Assembly (NCBI RefSeq): GCF_022179325.1
Contig: NZ_BPQQ01000036.1
Span: 1-64,000, forward strand
Direction: 5' to 3'
Length of the DNA stretch: 64,000 nucleotides
Source of the DNA: Methylobacterium isbiliense
Lineage (GTDB): Bacteria > Pseudomonadota > Alphaproteobacteria > Rhizobiales > Beijerinckiaceae
In this document: positions 1 to 10,520 of the stretch, piece by piece
Layout: each line of letters begins with the position of its first letter
How positions within the stretch are numbered: position 1 is the first letter of the stretch
The notes under the pieces: model-generated
Databases searched by the model: none
Told to the model about the DNA's origin: nothing
What the model saw: the letters and a program-made list of their open reading frames with translations, nothing else
Position numbers and translations under genes: made by a program

Positions 1-82
1 CCGCGCCCTGACCGCGCCCTTGCGCAAAGCGTGGGCGGGCGCCACCTCCACACCCGACCTCCAGAGAGAGCCTGACTTCCTC

Positions 83-1528
83 GTGCTTGCCCTCCCCAGC
101 TTCGTCGAGCGCGCCGGCTCCGCCGCCCGGGCGCTCGCCGAGGCGTCGAGCGACCTCCTCGTCCAGCCGACCGTGCGCCTCGGCGTCACCGGCCTTGCCC
201 GCTCGGGCAAGACCGTGTTCACGGCCGCGCTCGTCCACCACCTCACCGGCCTCCACCCGCTGCCGGCGCTCCGGGCCTCGCAGGAGGGCCGCCTGCGCCG
301 CGCCCGCCTCGTGCCGCAGCCCGACGACGACGTGCCGCGCTTCCCCTACGAGGAGCATTTCGCCGCCCTCACGCAGGAGCGGCGCTGGCCCCGCTCCACC
401 GACCGCATCAGTCAGCTGCGGCTCGCGGTCGATTACGAGCGCAAGTCCGGCTGGCGTCCCGGCCCGGCGAACCTGATGGTCGACATCGTGGACTATCCGG
501 GCGAATGGCTGCTCGACCTCGCGCTGATCGAGCAGACCTACGAGGGCTGGTCGCGCGAGACCATCGCGGCCGCGCAGCGCCCCGGCCGCGCCGCGGTCGC
601 GGCGCCCTGGCTCGACGTCCTGCGCCGCCTCGACCCGAACCAGCCCCTCGACGAGGTGGTGGCCGAGCGGGCGAGCGACGCCTTCAAGACCTACCTCGCC
701 GCCGTGCGGGCCGGGCCGGAGGCGGTGGCCACCACGCCGCCGGGCCGCTTCCTGATGCCCGGCGACCTCGCGGGCTCGCCCGCGCTCACCTTCGCGCCGC
801 TGGCGCTGACCAGTCCCATCGCGCCGGACAGCCTCGGCGGCCTGATGGAGCGCCGCTTCGAAGCCTACAAGAGCCGCGTGGTGACGCCGTTCTTCCGGGA
901 TCACTTCCAGCGCATCGACCGCCAGATCGTGCTGGTCGACGTGCTGGCGGCGGTCGATGCCGGCGCGGCCGCGCTCGCCGAGCTGGAGGATGCCCTCGAC
1001 CGGGTGCTGATGAGCCTGAACATCGGGCGCAACACCCTGTTGTCGCGCCTGTTCGCGCCGCGCACCGACCGGATCATGTTCGCCGCCACCAAGGCCGACC
1101 ACCTCCACCACGCCAGCCACGACCGGCTCGACGCGCTGCTGCGCCTCCTCGTCGCCCGCGCGATGCGGCGCACCGAGGCGGCGGGCGCCCGGGTCGGCAC
1201 CGTGGCGCTCGCCTCGGTGCGGGCCACCCGCGAGGTGATGGTGGAGGAGGGCGGGCAGGCCCTGCGCACGGTGGCCGGCACGCCCGAGGCCGGCGAGGCG
1301 ATCGACGGCGAGATCTTCGACGGGGAGACGGAGGCGGCGATCTTCCCGGGCGAGCTGCCGGAGCGCCCGGAGGCGGTGCTGGAGGGCGCGGTGCCGCCGG
1401 GATCGCTGCGCTTCCCGCGCTTCCGGCCGCCGCGCGTGCCCCTCGACGCGCTCGGGCGGCCGGGCCGGCTGCCGCAGATCCGCCTCGACCGTGCCCTGGA
1501 ATTCCTGGTCGGCGACCGCCTGGCCTGA
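83..1528 (+). CDS. ycjX: YcjX-family P-loop GTPase-like protein (DUF463)
   Basis: YcjX proteins are cytoplasmic P-loop NTPases linked in enterobacteria to the phage-shock/envelope-stress regulon; the molecular role is not settled. The 481-residue product has a Walker A motif GLARSGKT at about residues 37-44, preceded by the family-typical LGVTG. A motif of the type DIVDYPGEW follows around residue 136, matching the conserved DxPGEWLLD block of this family. A frame opens upstream at a TTG (position 20), but the GTG at 83 follows a purine-rich AGAGAG and gives the usual family length, so it is preferred. The gene is followed after 10 bp by ycjF, the same pairing seen in other proteobacteria. 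Family assignment is firm; function is by analogy only. Confidence 0.9.
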   Translation: MLALPSFVERAGSAARALAEASSDLLVQPTVRLGVTGLARSGKTVFTAALVHHLTGLHPLPALRASQEGRLRRARLVPQPDDDVPRFPYEEHFAALTQERRWPRSTDRISQLRLAVDYERKSGWRPGPANLMVDIVDYPGEWLLDLALIEQTYEGWSRETIAAAQRPGRAAVAAPWLDVLRRLDPNQPLDEVVAERASDAFKTYLAAVRAGPEAVATTPPGRFLMPGDLAGSPALTFAPLALTSPIAPDSLGGLMERRFEAYKSRVVTPFFRDHFQRIDRQIVLVDVLAAVDAGAAALAELEDALDRVLMSLNIGRNTLLSRLFAPRTDRIMFAATKADHLHHASHDRLDALLRLLVARAMRRTEAAGARVGTVALASVRATREVMVEEGGQALRTVAGTPEAGEAIDGEIFDGETEAAIFPGELPERPEAVLEGAVPPGSLRFPRFRPPRVPLDALGRPGRLPQIRLDRALEFLVGDRLA

Positions 1529-1538
1529 GGATCGTGCG

Positions 1539-2552
1539 ATGAGCCAGCCCCCGAAGCCCAGGGCCTTCCGCCTGCCCGCGGACCCGCCGCGCCCCGCCGG
1601 CACCGAGACGCCGCTCGCCGAGGGCGTGCGGGTGGTGGAGGAGCCGTTCGAGATCGTGGACGCCGCCGACGGCGTGCCGGTGCCGGTGGCGCCGCGCTCC
1701 GGCCCGCCCTGGGGAAGCCTGCTGCTCTCGGCCCTCGGCGCCCTGGCGACGCTCGGGATCGGGCTTGCGGTCGAACGGCTGATCGCGGACCTGTTCAGCG
1801 CCGCCCCCTGGCTCGGCGTGGTGGCGCTCGCGCTCCTCGCCGTCGCGGCCGTGGCGCTCCTCGCCCTCGTCTGGCGCGAGGTCGCGGGCGTGCTGCGCGA
1901 GCGGCGCATCGAGGCGATCCGCGAGGCCGCCCTGGAGGCCCTGGCCGCCCGCGACCACACCGCCGCCAAGGCCGTGGTGCGGGACGTGACGGCGCTCTAC
2001 GCCGACCGTCCGGGTCTCGCGGCCGGCCGCGGGCGGCTCGACGCGGTGGCGGACGCGATCCTCGACGTGGAGGACCGCCTCGGCATCGCCGAGCACGAGT
2101 TGCTCGGTCCGCTCGACCGGCAGGCGAAGGGCGCGGTGGCGGAGGCCGCCAAGCAGGTCTCGGCCGTGACGGCGCTGAGCCCGCGGGCGATCGTCGATGT
2201 CGGCTTCGTGATCTTCGCGGCGGTCCGGCTCCTGCGCCGCATCGCCACGATCTATGGCGGCCGGCCCGGCCTGTTCGGGTTCCTGCGCCTCGCGCGCGCG
2301 GCGCTCGCGCATCTCGCGGTCACGGGGGGCGTCGCGGTGGGCGACAGCCTCGTGCAGCAGGTGCTGGGGCTCGGTCTCGCCGCCCGCGTCTCGGCGAAGC
2401 TCGGCGAGGGCGTGCTCAACGGCCTCATGACCGCCCGCTTCGGCCTCGCGGCCCTGGCCGTCTGCCGCCCGCTGCCCTTCGTGCGCGAGCCGGCGCCCCG
2501 GCTCGGGGACGTTGCCGGGGAGCTGATCCGCAGCGGGGAGCCGGATCGATGA
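1539..2552 (+). CDS. ycjF: YcjF/TIGR01620-type inner membrane protein
   Basis: This 337-residue protein is the usual partner of YcjX. It has a proline-rich cytoplasmic N-terminus of about 60 residues, then two adjacent hydrophobic helices (about 61-79 and 90-112), then a long soluble/amphipathic domain of the DUF697 type with repeated Ala/Leu helices. The ATG at 1539 begins 10 bp after the ycjX stop and is favoured over an in-frame upstream start that would lie inside ycjX. Spacing implies a two-gene transcript with ycjX. In other bacteria the pair is stress-associated; nothing in this sequence shows a specific regulator. The next gene is convergent, with only 77 bp between the stops. Confidence 0.88.
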   Translation: MSQPPKPRAFRLPADPPRPAGTETPLAEGVRVVEEPFEIVDAADGVPVPVAPRSGPPWGSLLLSALGALATLGIGLAVERLIADLFSAAPWLGVVALALLAVAAVALLALVWREVAGVLRERRIEAIREAALEALAARDHTAAKAVVRDVTALYADRPGLAAGRGRLDAVADAILDVEDRLGIAEHELLGPLDRQAKGAVAEAAKQVSAVTALSPRAIVDVGFVIFAAVRLLRRIATIYGGRPGLFGFLRLARAALAHLAVTGGVAVGDSLVQQVLGLGLAARVSAKLGEGVLNGLMTARFGLAALAVCRPLPFVREPAPRLGDVAGELIRSGEPDR

Positions 2553-2629
2553 CCCGGTGATCAGCTGCGGATCGCCCTCACCTCAAGCCGCGGCGGGTTC
2601 GCGCGGCCTGATCGTCGGACCACCCGCCG

Positions 2630-5784
<3,155 letters not shown>

Positions 5785-6031
5785 ATGAACGACAGTTCAT
5801 CCGGCGCCCGGCGCCAACTGGCCAAGCTCGACCGTGACGAAGGCGCGACGAAAGGTCCGCGAGCGGCAGCGTCATGCGGGCGGAACCTGCCGCCTTCGCC
5901 CTATTTCTGCCAGTTCTTCTGAGTTAATCACCCCTCATTCACGCCATCGCAGCGGCGAGCGCGCCGGGGCTGCTGCCCGGGTCGCGCCGAGGCCGGGCTG
6001 TTGCCCGGCCATTACTCGAAGAGGGGGTCTC

Positions 6032-6433
6032 ATGCTCAAGTCGGTCGTCGTCATGCTCGGTGTCGGTGCGGGGCTGGTCGCGTCGCTGCAGGCGGTCTCG
6101 GCGGAATCGCGCGGCGGCGGCAGCGACTACAACGGCACCTGGAACGTCCAGCTGGTGACCGAATCGGGCCTGTGCGACAGCCGCTACAGCTTCTCCCTCG
6201 CGGTGCGCGACGGCGACATCCGCCTCGCCTCGACCGCGGAGGGCGCGTCGGTCAGCGGCCGCATCTCCGGGGACGGCAATGTCGGCCTCAGCGTGCGGCG
6301 CAGCGGCGCGAGCGGCGCCGCCTCCGGGCGCCTCCAGGCCAATTCGGGCTCCGGCACGTGGAGCGTGTCCTCGCTGTGCTCCGGCCGCTGGACCGCCCAG
6401 CGCCGCTCGACCCGGGTCGCCCAGGCCGACTGA
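6032..6433 (+). CDS. Small secreted protein of unknown function
   Basis: This 133-residue protein is not recognised beyond its export signal. A hydrophobic N-terminus with a signal-peptidase site near residue 24 (AVSA|ES) is followed by a Ser/Gly-rich, beta-rich domain beginning YNGTWNVQL and ending SGRWTAQRR. It carries two cysteines (in GLCDS and SLCSG) that could form a disulfide. A GAGGGGG ribosome site stands 5-6 bases before the ATG. Similar short 'G-T-W' proteins are common in Hyphomicrobiales and are usually annotated as hypothetical. It converges with the phage-type repressor gene 26 bp away; it looks like host sequence, though it could belong to the phage-derived locus. Confidence 0.75.
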   Translation: MLKSVVVMLGVGAGLVASLQAVSAESRGGGSDYNGTWNVQLVTESGLCDSRYSFSLAVRDGDIRLASTAEGASVSGRISGDGNVGLSVRRSGASGAASGRLQANSGSGTWSVSSLCSGRWTAQRRSTRVAQAD

Positions 6434-6459
6434 GCGAGGCCCGGGACCGTCCCGCGGAC

Positions 6460-7167
6460 TCAGCCCAGGAACCGCGCCCAGGCCTGGGCGTGGACCGTGC
6501 TGATGATGCCCGAGGCCCAAACAAGGTGCCGGTCCGGCATCAGCGGCGCGTTGTGGCTCTCCAGGTGGTAGACCCCGCGCCGCGAGCCCCGCAGGATCTT
6601 CTTGAGGTAGCGGTGGCCGTCCCACGTGGCGACCGCGGCGTAGCGGTCGATCAGGCGCTCGGGATTCTCCCCGGCCCGTGCGCAGAGCACGACGTCATCC
6701 GGCTCGTACTTCGGATACATCGACGTCCCGGCAACCCGGAACGCGATCGTGCCGTGCGGAACCGGGAACGGCACCGCGATCTCGAACAGGATGCCGTGCG
6801 GCTCGGGTTGCTCGTCGCCGGTCTCGATCAGCCCGCCCGCGCTGATCACCCCCTGCACCGCCACCACGTGACTGCCGTCCCCCGGCGGCTCTGCCGCCTG
6901 GTCATCCCCGAACAGCAGCCCCTTGGCGCTGACCAGCACCCCGTCCCGACGGAAGCGCTCGGCGTAACGCTCGGCGTCGTCGCGGCCGATCGTGCGCGTC
7001 CCGGCCTCGTGCGCCCGGTAGGTGCTCTCCGGCCAGCCGTTGCGCAGAGCCGCGTCGCGGGCGGACCGATAGCCGGCCGCGAGCCGCGCCAGCCGCAGCC
7101 GCTCGCCCTGCTCCAGGCGGATCAGGCTCTCGCGCGATCGATCGGCGGCCATCCACAACCCTGCCAT
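6460..7167 (-). CDS. CI/LexA-like repressor: XRE helix-turn-helix plus S24 peptidase
   Basis: The 235-residue product has an N-terminal helix-turn-helix (about residues 8-60) and a C-terminal S24 autoprotease domain. The catalytic serine is in GTSMYPKYEPDD and the general-base lysine in YLKKIL. An Ala-Gly candidate self-cleavage bond sits in ISAGG in the linker. Such repressors hold a prophage silent and are inactivated through RecA during DNA damage; that mode is inferred here. It is transcribed away from the phage structural genes, as CI normally is, with an AT-richer intergenic region between. Two near-identical ribosome-site/ATG units give alternative starts at 7167 and 7152. It is the left-most phage-type gene seen. 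Confidence 0.88.
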   Translation of the reverse strand: MAGLWMAADRSRESLIRLEQGERLRLARLAAGYRSARDAALRNGWPESTYRAHEAGTRTIGRDDAERYAERFRRDGVLVSAKGLLFGDDQAAEPPGDGSHVVAVQGVISAGGLIETGDEQPEPHGILFEIAVPFPVPHGTIAFRVAGTSMYPKYEPDDVVLCARAGENPERLIDRYAAVATWDGHRYLKKILRGSRRGVYHLESHNAPLMPDRHLVWASGIISTVHAQAWARFLG

Positions 7168-7177
7168 CCACAACCTT
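7148..7177 (-). repeat. 15-bp tandem duplication of the repressor ribosome site and start codon
   Basis: Read on the minus strand, two adjacent 15-bp units (AAGGTTGTGGATGGC and AGGGTTGTGGATGGC) differ at one base. Each contains an AGG-type ribosome site, spacer and an in-frame ATG, so translation can begin at 7167 or 7152 and the products differ by five residues. Confidence 0.85.
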
Positions 7178-7412
7178 GAACGACGAAATCACCACCTAGC
7201 GTGTTGATCGTAATCATTACATCGGGTAGCAATCACGATCGCAAGCCGCCGTCTGGCGGCCGCCATCTTCCCCAACGGCAGGAGCTGCCTCATGTTCCGG
7301 CGCCCCCATGCGCCGCGCGCCTGCGCGCGCGGCCCCACCCCCTTTCGGCCGCGTGCGTTGCCCCCGCCCACCGGCATGGCGCGGCCAGCCGCTTCCCGGG
7401 TAGACAGGCCCC
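7178..7412. promoter_or_regulatory. Repressor/early promoter-operator region of the phage-type locus
   Basis: This region lies between the left-facing repressor and the right-facing genes and is the AT-richest part of the locus around 7190-7245. It holds the small palindrome GTAAT-C-ATTAC (7210-7220) and an inverted pair GATCGTRAT at 7206-7214 and 7232-7240 (second copy on the minus strand). These are good candidates for CI-type operators controlling divergent promoters. The distal part (7245-7412) is GC-rich with no clear signal. Confidence 0.5.
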
Positions 7413-7589
7413 ATGAAGACCGCCCTGATCGTTCTCTGGACCCTGGCGGCAGGGATCCTGCTGTTCCTGATCGTGCGCAGGCGCATCACCCAGGCGATCC
7501 GCGACATCGCGCGCGAGGCGGGCGACCCGCCGCCCCGGGACGGCGACGCGCCCCCCAGGTCGCCGGAGGATCGCGGCCCGGCACCCTGA
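7413..7589 (+). CDS. 58-residue single-pass membrane protein, unknown
   Basis: This short gene encodes one N-terminal hydrophobic helix (about residues 3-21, ALIVLWTLAAGILLFLIV) followed by a basic RRR stop-transfer signal and a hydrophilic, proline-rich tail. The predicted topology is N-out/C-in by the positive-inside rule. No family is recognised. It is the first right-facing gene after the repressor and 61 bp before the NusG-like gene, so it is probably in the same early transcript. The ribosome site is weak (ACAGG). A holin-like or superinfection role would suit its size and place, but no sequence evidence favours either. Confidence 0.5.
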   Translation: MKTALIVLWTLAAGILLFLIVRRRITQAIRDIAREAGDPPPRDGDAPPRSPEDRGPAP

Positions 7590-7650
7590 GCAACAATCGG
7601 CCGGAGGGGCCGCGGTTCTCCCGCACGGCAACAACGCGGGGTGATGCGCC

Positions 7651-8328
7651 ATGACCGACCGCAAGCGGAAGCTGCGGCGCATCACCCGCCGCCGTCGCGA
7701 GGCGCTCGCCCACGACCGGCCGTCCGCCGCGCTGGCCGGGGCGATCCGCCGCCGCCGACGGCGGCCGCGGCCGGCGCGCATCGTGGTGGCGCCCGACCGG
7801 GTCTGGCTCGTGGTGCGCACCCGCCCGCGCTGGTCGGCGCGCGTCGCCCGCGAGCTGGAGGAGGCCGGTCTCGCCACCTTCGAGGCCCGCGAGGAGGTGG
7901 AGCGGGTGGAGGAGACCGGGCGCCGCCGGTTCGTCCGTGAGCCGCTGCTGCGCCGCCTCGTCTTCGTGGGCCTGCGCGACGATGCCGAGTTGCGGCTCGC
8001 GGAGGCCCATCCGGGCGTCGACCGGGTGCTGTTTCGCGACGGGCGCGCCGTGGTGATCCCGGCCGCGCTGCTCCAGGTCTTCGCGGACGCGCTCACCGGC
8101 CACACCGCGGACGGGGAGGCGGTCTCGGCCGTCCTGTTCGCCCTCGGGGACGCCGTGCGGGTGACCAAGGGGCCGCTCGCCCAGGCCGCCGGCATCATTG
8201 AGGCCGTCGATCCGGCGCGCCGCCGCTACCGCGTCGCGGTCGAGATGTTCGGCCGCGCGACCCCGGTCGATCTCGGCGAGGAGCAGATCGAGCCCGCCAC
8301 CAAGCAGGATCCGAAAAAGAACATTTGA
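7651..8328 (+). CDS. Phage-locus NusG paralogue (NGN-KOW) with arginine-rich N-terminal extension
   Basis: The 225-residue protein has an NGN domain (about 47-140, starting VWLVVRTRPRW) and a C-terminal KOW domain (about 165-212) with near-canonical NusG features: VRVTKGPLAQ, then MFGRATPVDL, then EEQIEP. NusG proteins bind RNA polymerase through NGN and can promote pausing suppression; paralogues such as RfaH and LoaP are operon-specific antiterminators. Unusually, residues 1-43 contain 19 Arg/Lys, including a six-arginine run at 33-38, reminiscent of the RNA-binding arginine-rich motif of lambda N. It sits between repressor and terminase and its stop codon overlaps a promoter-like -35 box. 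Assignment to the NusG family is firm; antitermination of the late operon is inference. Confidence 0.88.
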   Translation: MTDRKRKLRRITRRRREALAHDRPSAALAGAIRRRRRRPRPARIVVAPDRVWLVVRTRPRWSARVARELEEAGLATFEAREEVERVEETGRRRFVREPLLRRLVFVGLRDDAELRLAEAHPGVDRVLFRDGRAVVIPAALLQVFADALTGHTADGEAVSAVLFALGDAVRVTKGPLAQAAGIIEAVDPARRRYRVAVEMFGRATPVDLGEEQIEPATKQDPKKNI

Positions 8329-8353
8329 CGAACAAAACGGGATCGCGTATCAG
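8325..8353 (+). promoter_or_regulatory. Candidate sigma70-type late promoter
   Basis: TTGACG (8325-8330, overlapping the stop of the NusG-like gene) and TATCAG (8348-8353) are separated by exactly 17 bp in a locally AT-richer stretch. Transcription would begin near 8360 and read into the terminase and all structural genes. Confidence 0.55.
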
Positions 8354-8354
8354 A

Positions 8355-8422
8355 GGGGCAGGTTATCCAGGTTTGCGGCCTGCCACTCACGGACGTGGCC
8401 GCTCGACTGCCCCTTTCGGGGG
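8355..8422 (+). promoter_or_regulatory. Structured leader with mutually exclusive stems
   Basis: The segment GGGGCAGG at 8355-8362 can pair with CCTGCC at 8379-8384, or its GGGGCAG part with CTGCCCC at 8407-8413. The latter CCCC block can alternatively fold with GGGGG (8418-8422) across TTTC. These exclusive pairings resemble an attenuator or an antitermination recognition element. If the promoter start is near 8360, the first strand would only be partly transcribed, so the true start site decides the fold. Confidence 0.35.
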
Positions 8423-8509
8423 ATGTGTCCCTGGACCCGGCCCACGGCATCACCGAGGCGACAGGGGGCTCGTGCCCTCGTCCGGCCGGGGCGGAGTCTC
8501 AGGCAGGAC

Positions 8510-9118
8510 ATGGCGCGATCAGACATCGACTGGGCGGCGATCGGGGCCGCGTGGCGGGAAGGCCGCTCGGCGGCGGCGATCGCCCGGGCCTTCGGGGTTC
8601 ACCCGGACACGGTGCGCAGGCGCGCCAGGGCGGAACGCTGGGAGCGGGCGAAGGCCGAGGCGAGCCGGCTCGTCCCGGCACCGCCGCAGCCGAACCCCGC
8701 GGGCGACCGGGTGCTCGACGGGCACCGGACGGTGATCGAGCAGGGTCAGGCCCTGACCCTGCAACTCCTCGGCGAAGCGCTCGCCGCCTCCGGCCAGGCC
8801 GGGGCCTTCGCGGCGCTGCTCACCGAAGCCTCGAACGAGGACCCGGAGCGCCGAAGCGCCCTGGAACGGCTGGCCTCGCTCCCGAAGCGCAGCGCGGCCC
8901 TGCGCGACCTCGCCACCGCGGCGCGGCTCTGGATCGCTCTCGAACGGCAGGCCTGGGATCTGGATGGCAGAGATCTCGATGCGAAGGCGGCCGGCGAGAT
9001 CCCGCCGCTCGACCTCGACGCCGCCCTCCGGCGTCTCGACCCCGAGCAGCGCGAGCAGCTGCGCCGGATCGCCGAGGTCCTGGCTGTCCGCGCCCGCGAT
9101 CCTGCTGCGGGCGCTTGA
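8510..9118 (+). CDS. Terminase small subunit-like protein
   Basis: This 202-residue protein begins with a helix-turn-helix of the kind used by small terminase subunits to recognise phage DNA: WREGRSAAAIARAFG then HPDTVRRRARAE (about residues 11-40). A predominantly helical C-terminal half suits oligomerisation. It lies directly before the large terminase gene, in the position of TerS. The ATG at 8510 follows an AGGCAGGAC ribosome site; an open frame extends far upstream through the leader but has no reason to be used. No enzymatic motif is expected. The DNA-binding specificity, and hence whether packaging is sequence-specific or generalised, cannot be read from the sequence. Confidence 0.82.
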   Translation: MARSDIDWAAIGAAWREGRSAAAIARAFGVHPDTVRRRARAERWERAKAEASRLVPAPPQPNPAGDRVLDGHRTVIEQGQALTLQLLGEALAASGQAGAFAALLTEASNEDPERRSALERLASLPKRSAALRDLATAARLWIALERQAWDLDGRDLDAKAAGEIPPLDLDAALRRLDPEQREQLRRIAEVLAVRARDPAAGA

Positions 9119-10520
9119 CCGGGTCGACAGCGAGCAGAGCCTCGCGGGCTTCGTGCGGCGGGCCTGGCCCACGGTGGAGCCGGGCGCCCCCTACATCCAC
9201 GGCTGGCACATCGACGCGGTGGCTGAGCACCTGGAGGCGATCACCGCAGGCCGCATCACCCGGCTCCTCATCAACGTGCCCCCGGGCAGCATGAAGAGCC
9301 TGCTGGCCGGCGTCTTCTGGCCGGCCTGGGAATGGGGGCCGCGCAACCGGCCCGACCTGCGCACGCTCGCGGTCTCCCACACCCGCGCGCTCGCCATCCG
9401 CGACAACCTGCGCACCCGCCGCCTCGTCACCTCCGACTGGTACCGCGCCCTCTGGGGCGAGCGCGTCCGCCTCGCCCGCGACCAGAACCGCAAGCAGCGC
9501 TTCGAGACCACGGCGACCGGCCTGCGCGAGGCGCTCGCCGCCGGCTCGATCACCGGCGCGCGCGGCGACCGGGTCATCCTCGACGACCCGATCTCGGTGG
9601 ACGGCGCCAATTCCGAGCGGGTGCGCGAGGCGGTCAACCGCTGGTTCCTCGAAGCCGTGCCGACCCGCCTCAACGATCCCGCCCGCTCGGCCATCGTGGT
9701 GATCATGCAGCGCCTCCACGCCCGCGACCTTTCCGGCCTGATCCTGGCGCGCGACCTCGGCTACGAGCACCTGATGCTGCCGATGGAGTTCGAGCGGGAG
9801 CGGCGCTGCGTCACCGGCATCGGCTTCGTCGACCCCCGGCGCCAGGAGGGGGAACTGCTGTTCCCGGCCCGCTTCCCCCGCGCGGTGGTGGAGCGCGACA
9901 CGGCCGTGATGGGCGCCTATGCGGCGGCGGGCCAGTTCCAGCAGCGCCCGGCCCCGCGCGAGGGCGGGCTGTTCAAGCGCCACTGGTTCGGCCTCGTGCG
10001 CGCGCTGCCCGCCGGCTGCCGCTTCGTCCGCGCCTGGGACCTCGCGGCCAGCGTCGAGCGGGCCGGGCGCCCGCCCGCCTTCACGGCGGGGCTCAAGCTC
10101 GGGCGCGCGCCGGACGGGCACCTCTACGTGGCCGATGTGCGGCGCGACCGGCTCTCGCCGGGCGGCGTGGTGCGGATGATCCTCGCCACCGCCGCCGAGG
10201 ACGGCCCCGAGTGCCGCATCGCCCTGCCGCAGGATCCCGGGCAGGCCGGGAAGGCCCAGGCCCAGGACCTGATCCGGCGGCTGGCCGGCTACGACGCCCG
10301 GGCGACACCCGAGAGCGGCGACAAGGCCACCCGCGCCGCGCCCGTCTCGGCGCAGGCCGAGGCCGGCAACCTGCACCTCCTCGAAGGCCCCTGGAACGAG
10401 GCCTTCCTCGACGAGGTCGCGTCCTTCCCCAACGGCGCCTTCCTCGACCAGGTCGACGCCCTCTCGCGCGCCTTCGGCACCCCGAGCGAGGCGCGCTACG
10501 GCATGCTGGGAGTTCTCTGA
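9084..10520 (+). CDS. Terminase large subunit (packaging ATPase/nuclease)
   Basis: This is the DNA-packaging motor. The ATPase domain has a Walker A-like NVPPGSMKS (about 64-72) and Walker B VILDDP (164-169). The nuclease half begins around RAWDLAAS with Asp319 as a likely metal ligand, and a late acidic DEVASFP motif near residue 450. The start is unclear. There is no ATG, GTG or TTG at a sensible distance; the CTG at 9084 has GAGGTC upstream and overlaps the small-subunit stop by about 35 bp, while CTG codons at 9102/9105 are alternatives. ATGs at 8964/8979 would add a low-complexity tail antisense to no domain and are not favoured. The gene ends in a TGATG junction with the portal gene. 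Confidence 0.93.
   Translation: MSAPAILLRALDRVDSEQSLAGFVRRAWPTVEPGAPYIHGWHIDAVAEHLEAITAGRITRLLINVPPGSMKSLLAGVFWPAWEWGPRNRPDLRTLAVSHTRALAIRDNLRTRRLVTSDWYRALWGERVRLARDQNRKQRFETTATGLREALAAGSITGARGDRVILDDPISVDGANSERVREAVNRWFLEAVPTRLNDPARSAIVVIMQRLHARDLSGLILARDLGYEHLMLPMEFERERRCVTGIGFVDPRRQEGELLFPARFPRAVVERDTAVMGAYAAAGQFQQRPAPREGGLFKRHWFGLVRALPAGCRFVRAWDLAASVERAGRPPAFTAGLKLGRAPDGHLYVADVRRDRLSPGGVVRMILATAAEDGPECRIALPQDPGQAGKAQAQDLIRRLAGYDARATPESGDKATRAAPVSAQAEAGNLHLLEGPWNEAFLDEVASFPNGAFLDQVDALSRAFGTPSEARYGMLGVL

Noticed and set aside
5935-6025. tRNA-like folded segment upstream of the small secreted protein
   Set aside because: The minus strand has several GC stems but no T-loop GTTCGA, no plausible anticodon arm and no CCA end, so it was not called as a tRNA or attachment site.
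8964-9083. ATG starts at 8964 and 8979 for the large terminase
   Set aside because: They would add about 40 low-complexity Arg/Ser residues read out of frame through the small-subunit gene; no ribosome site precedes them.
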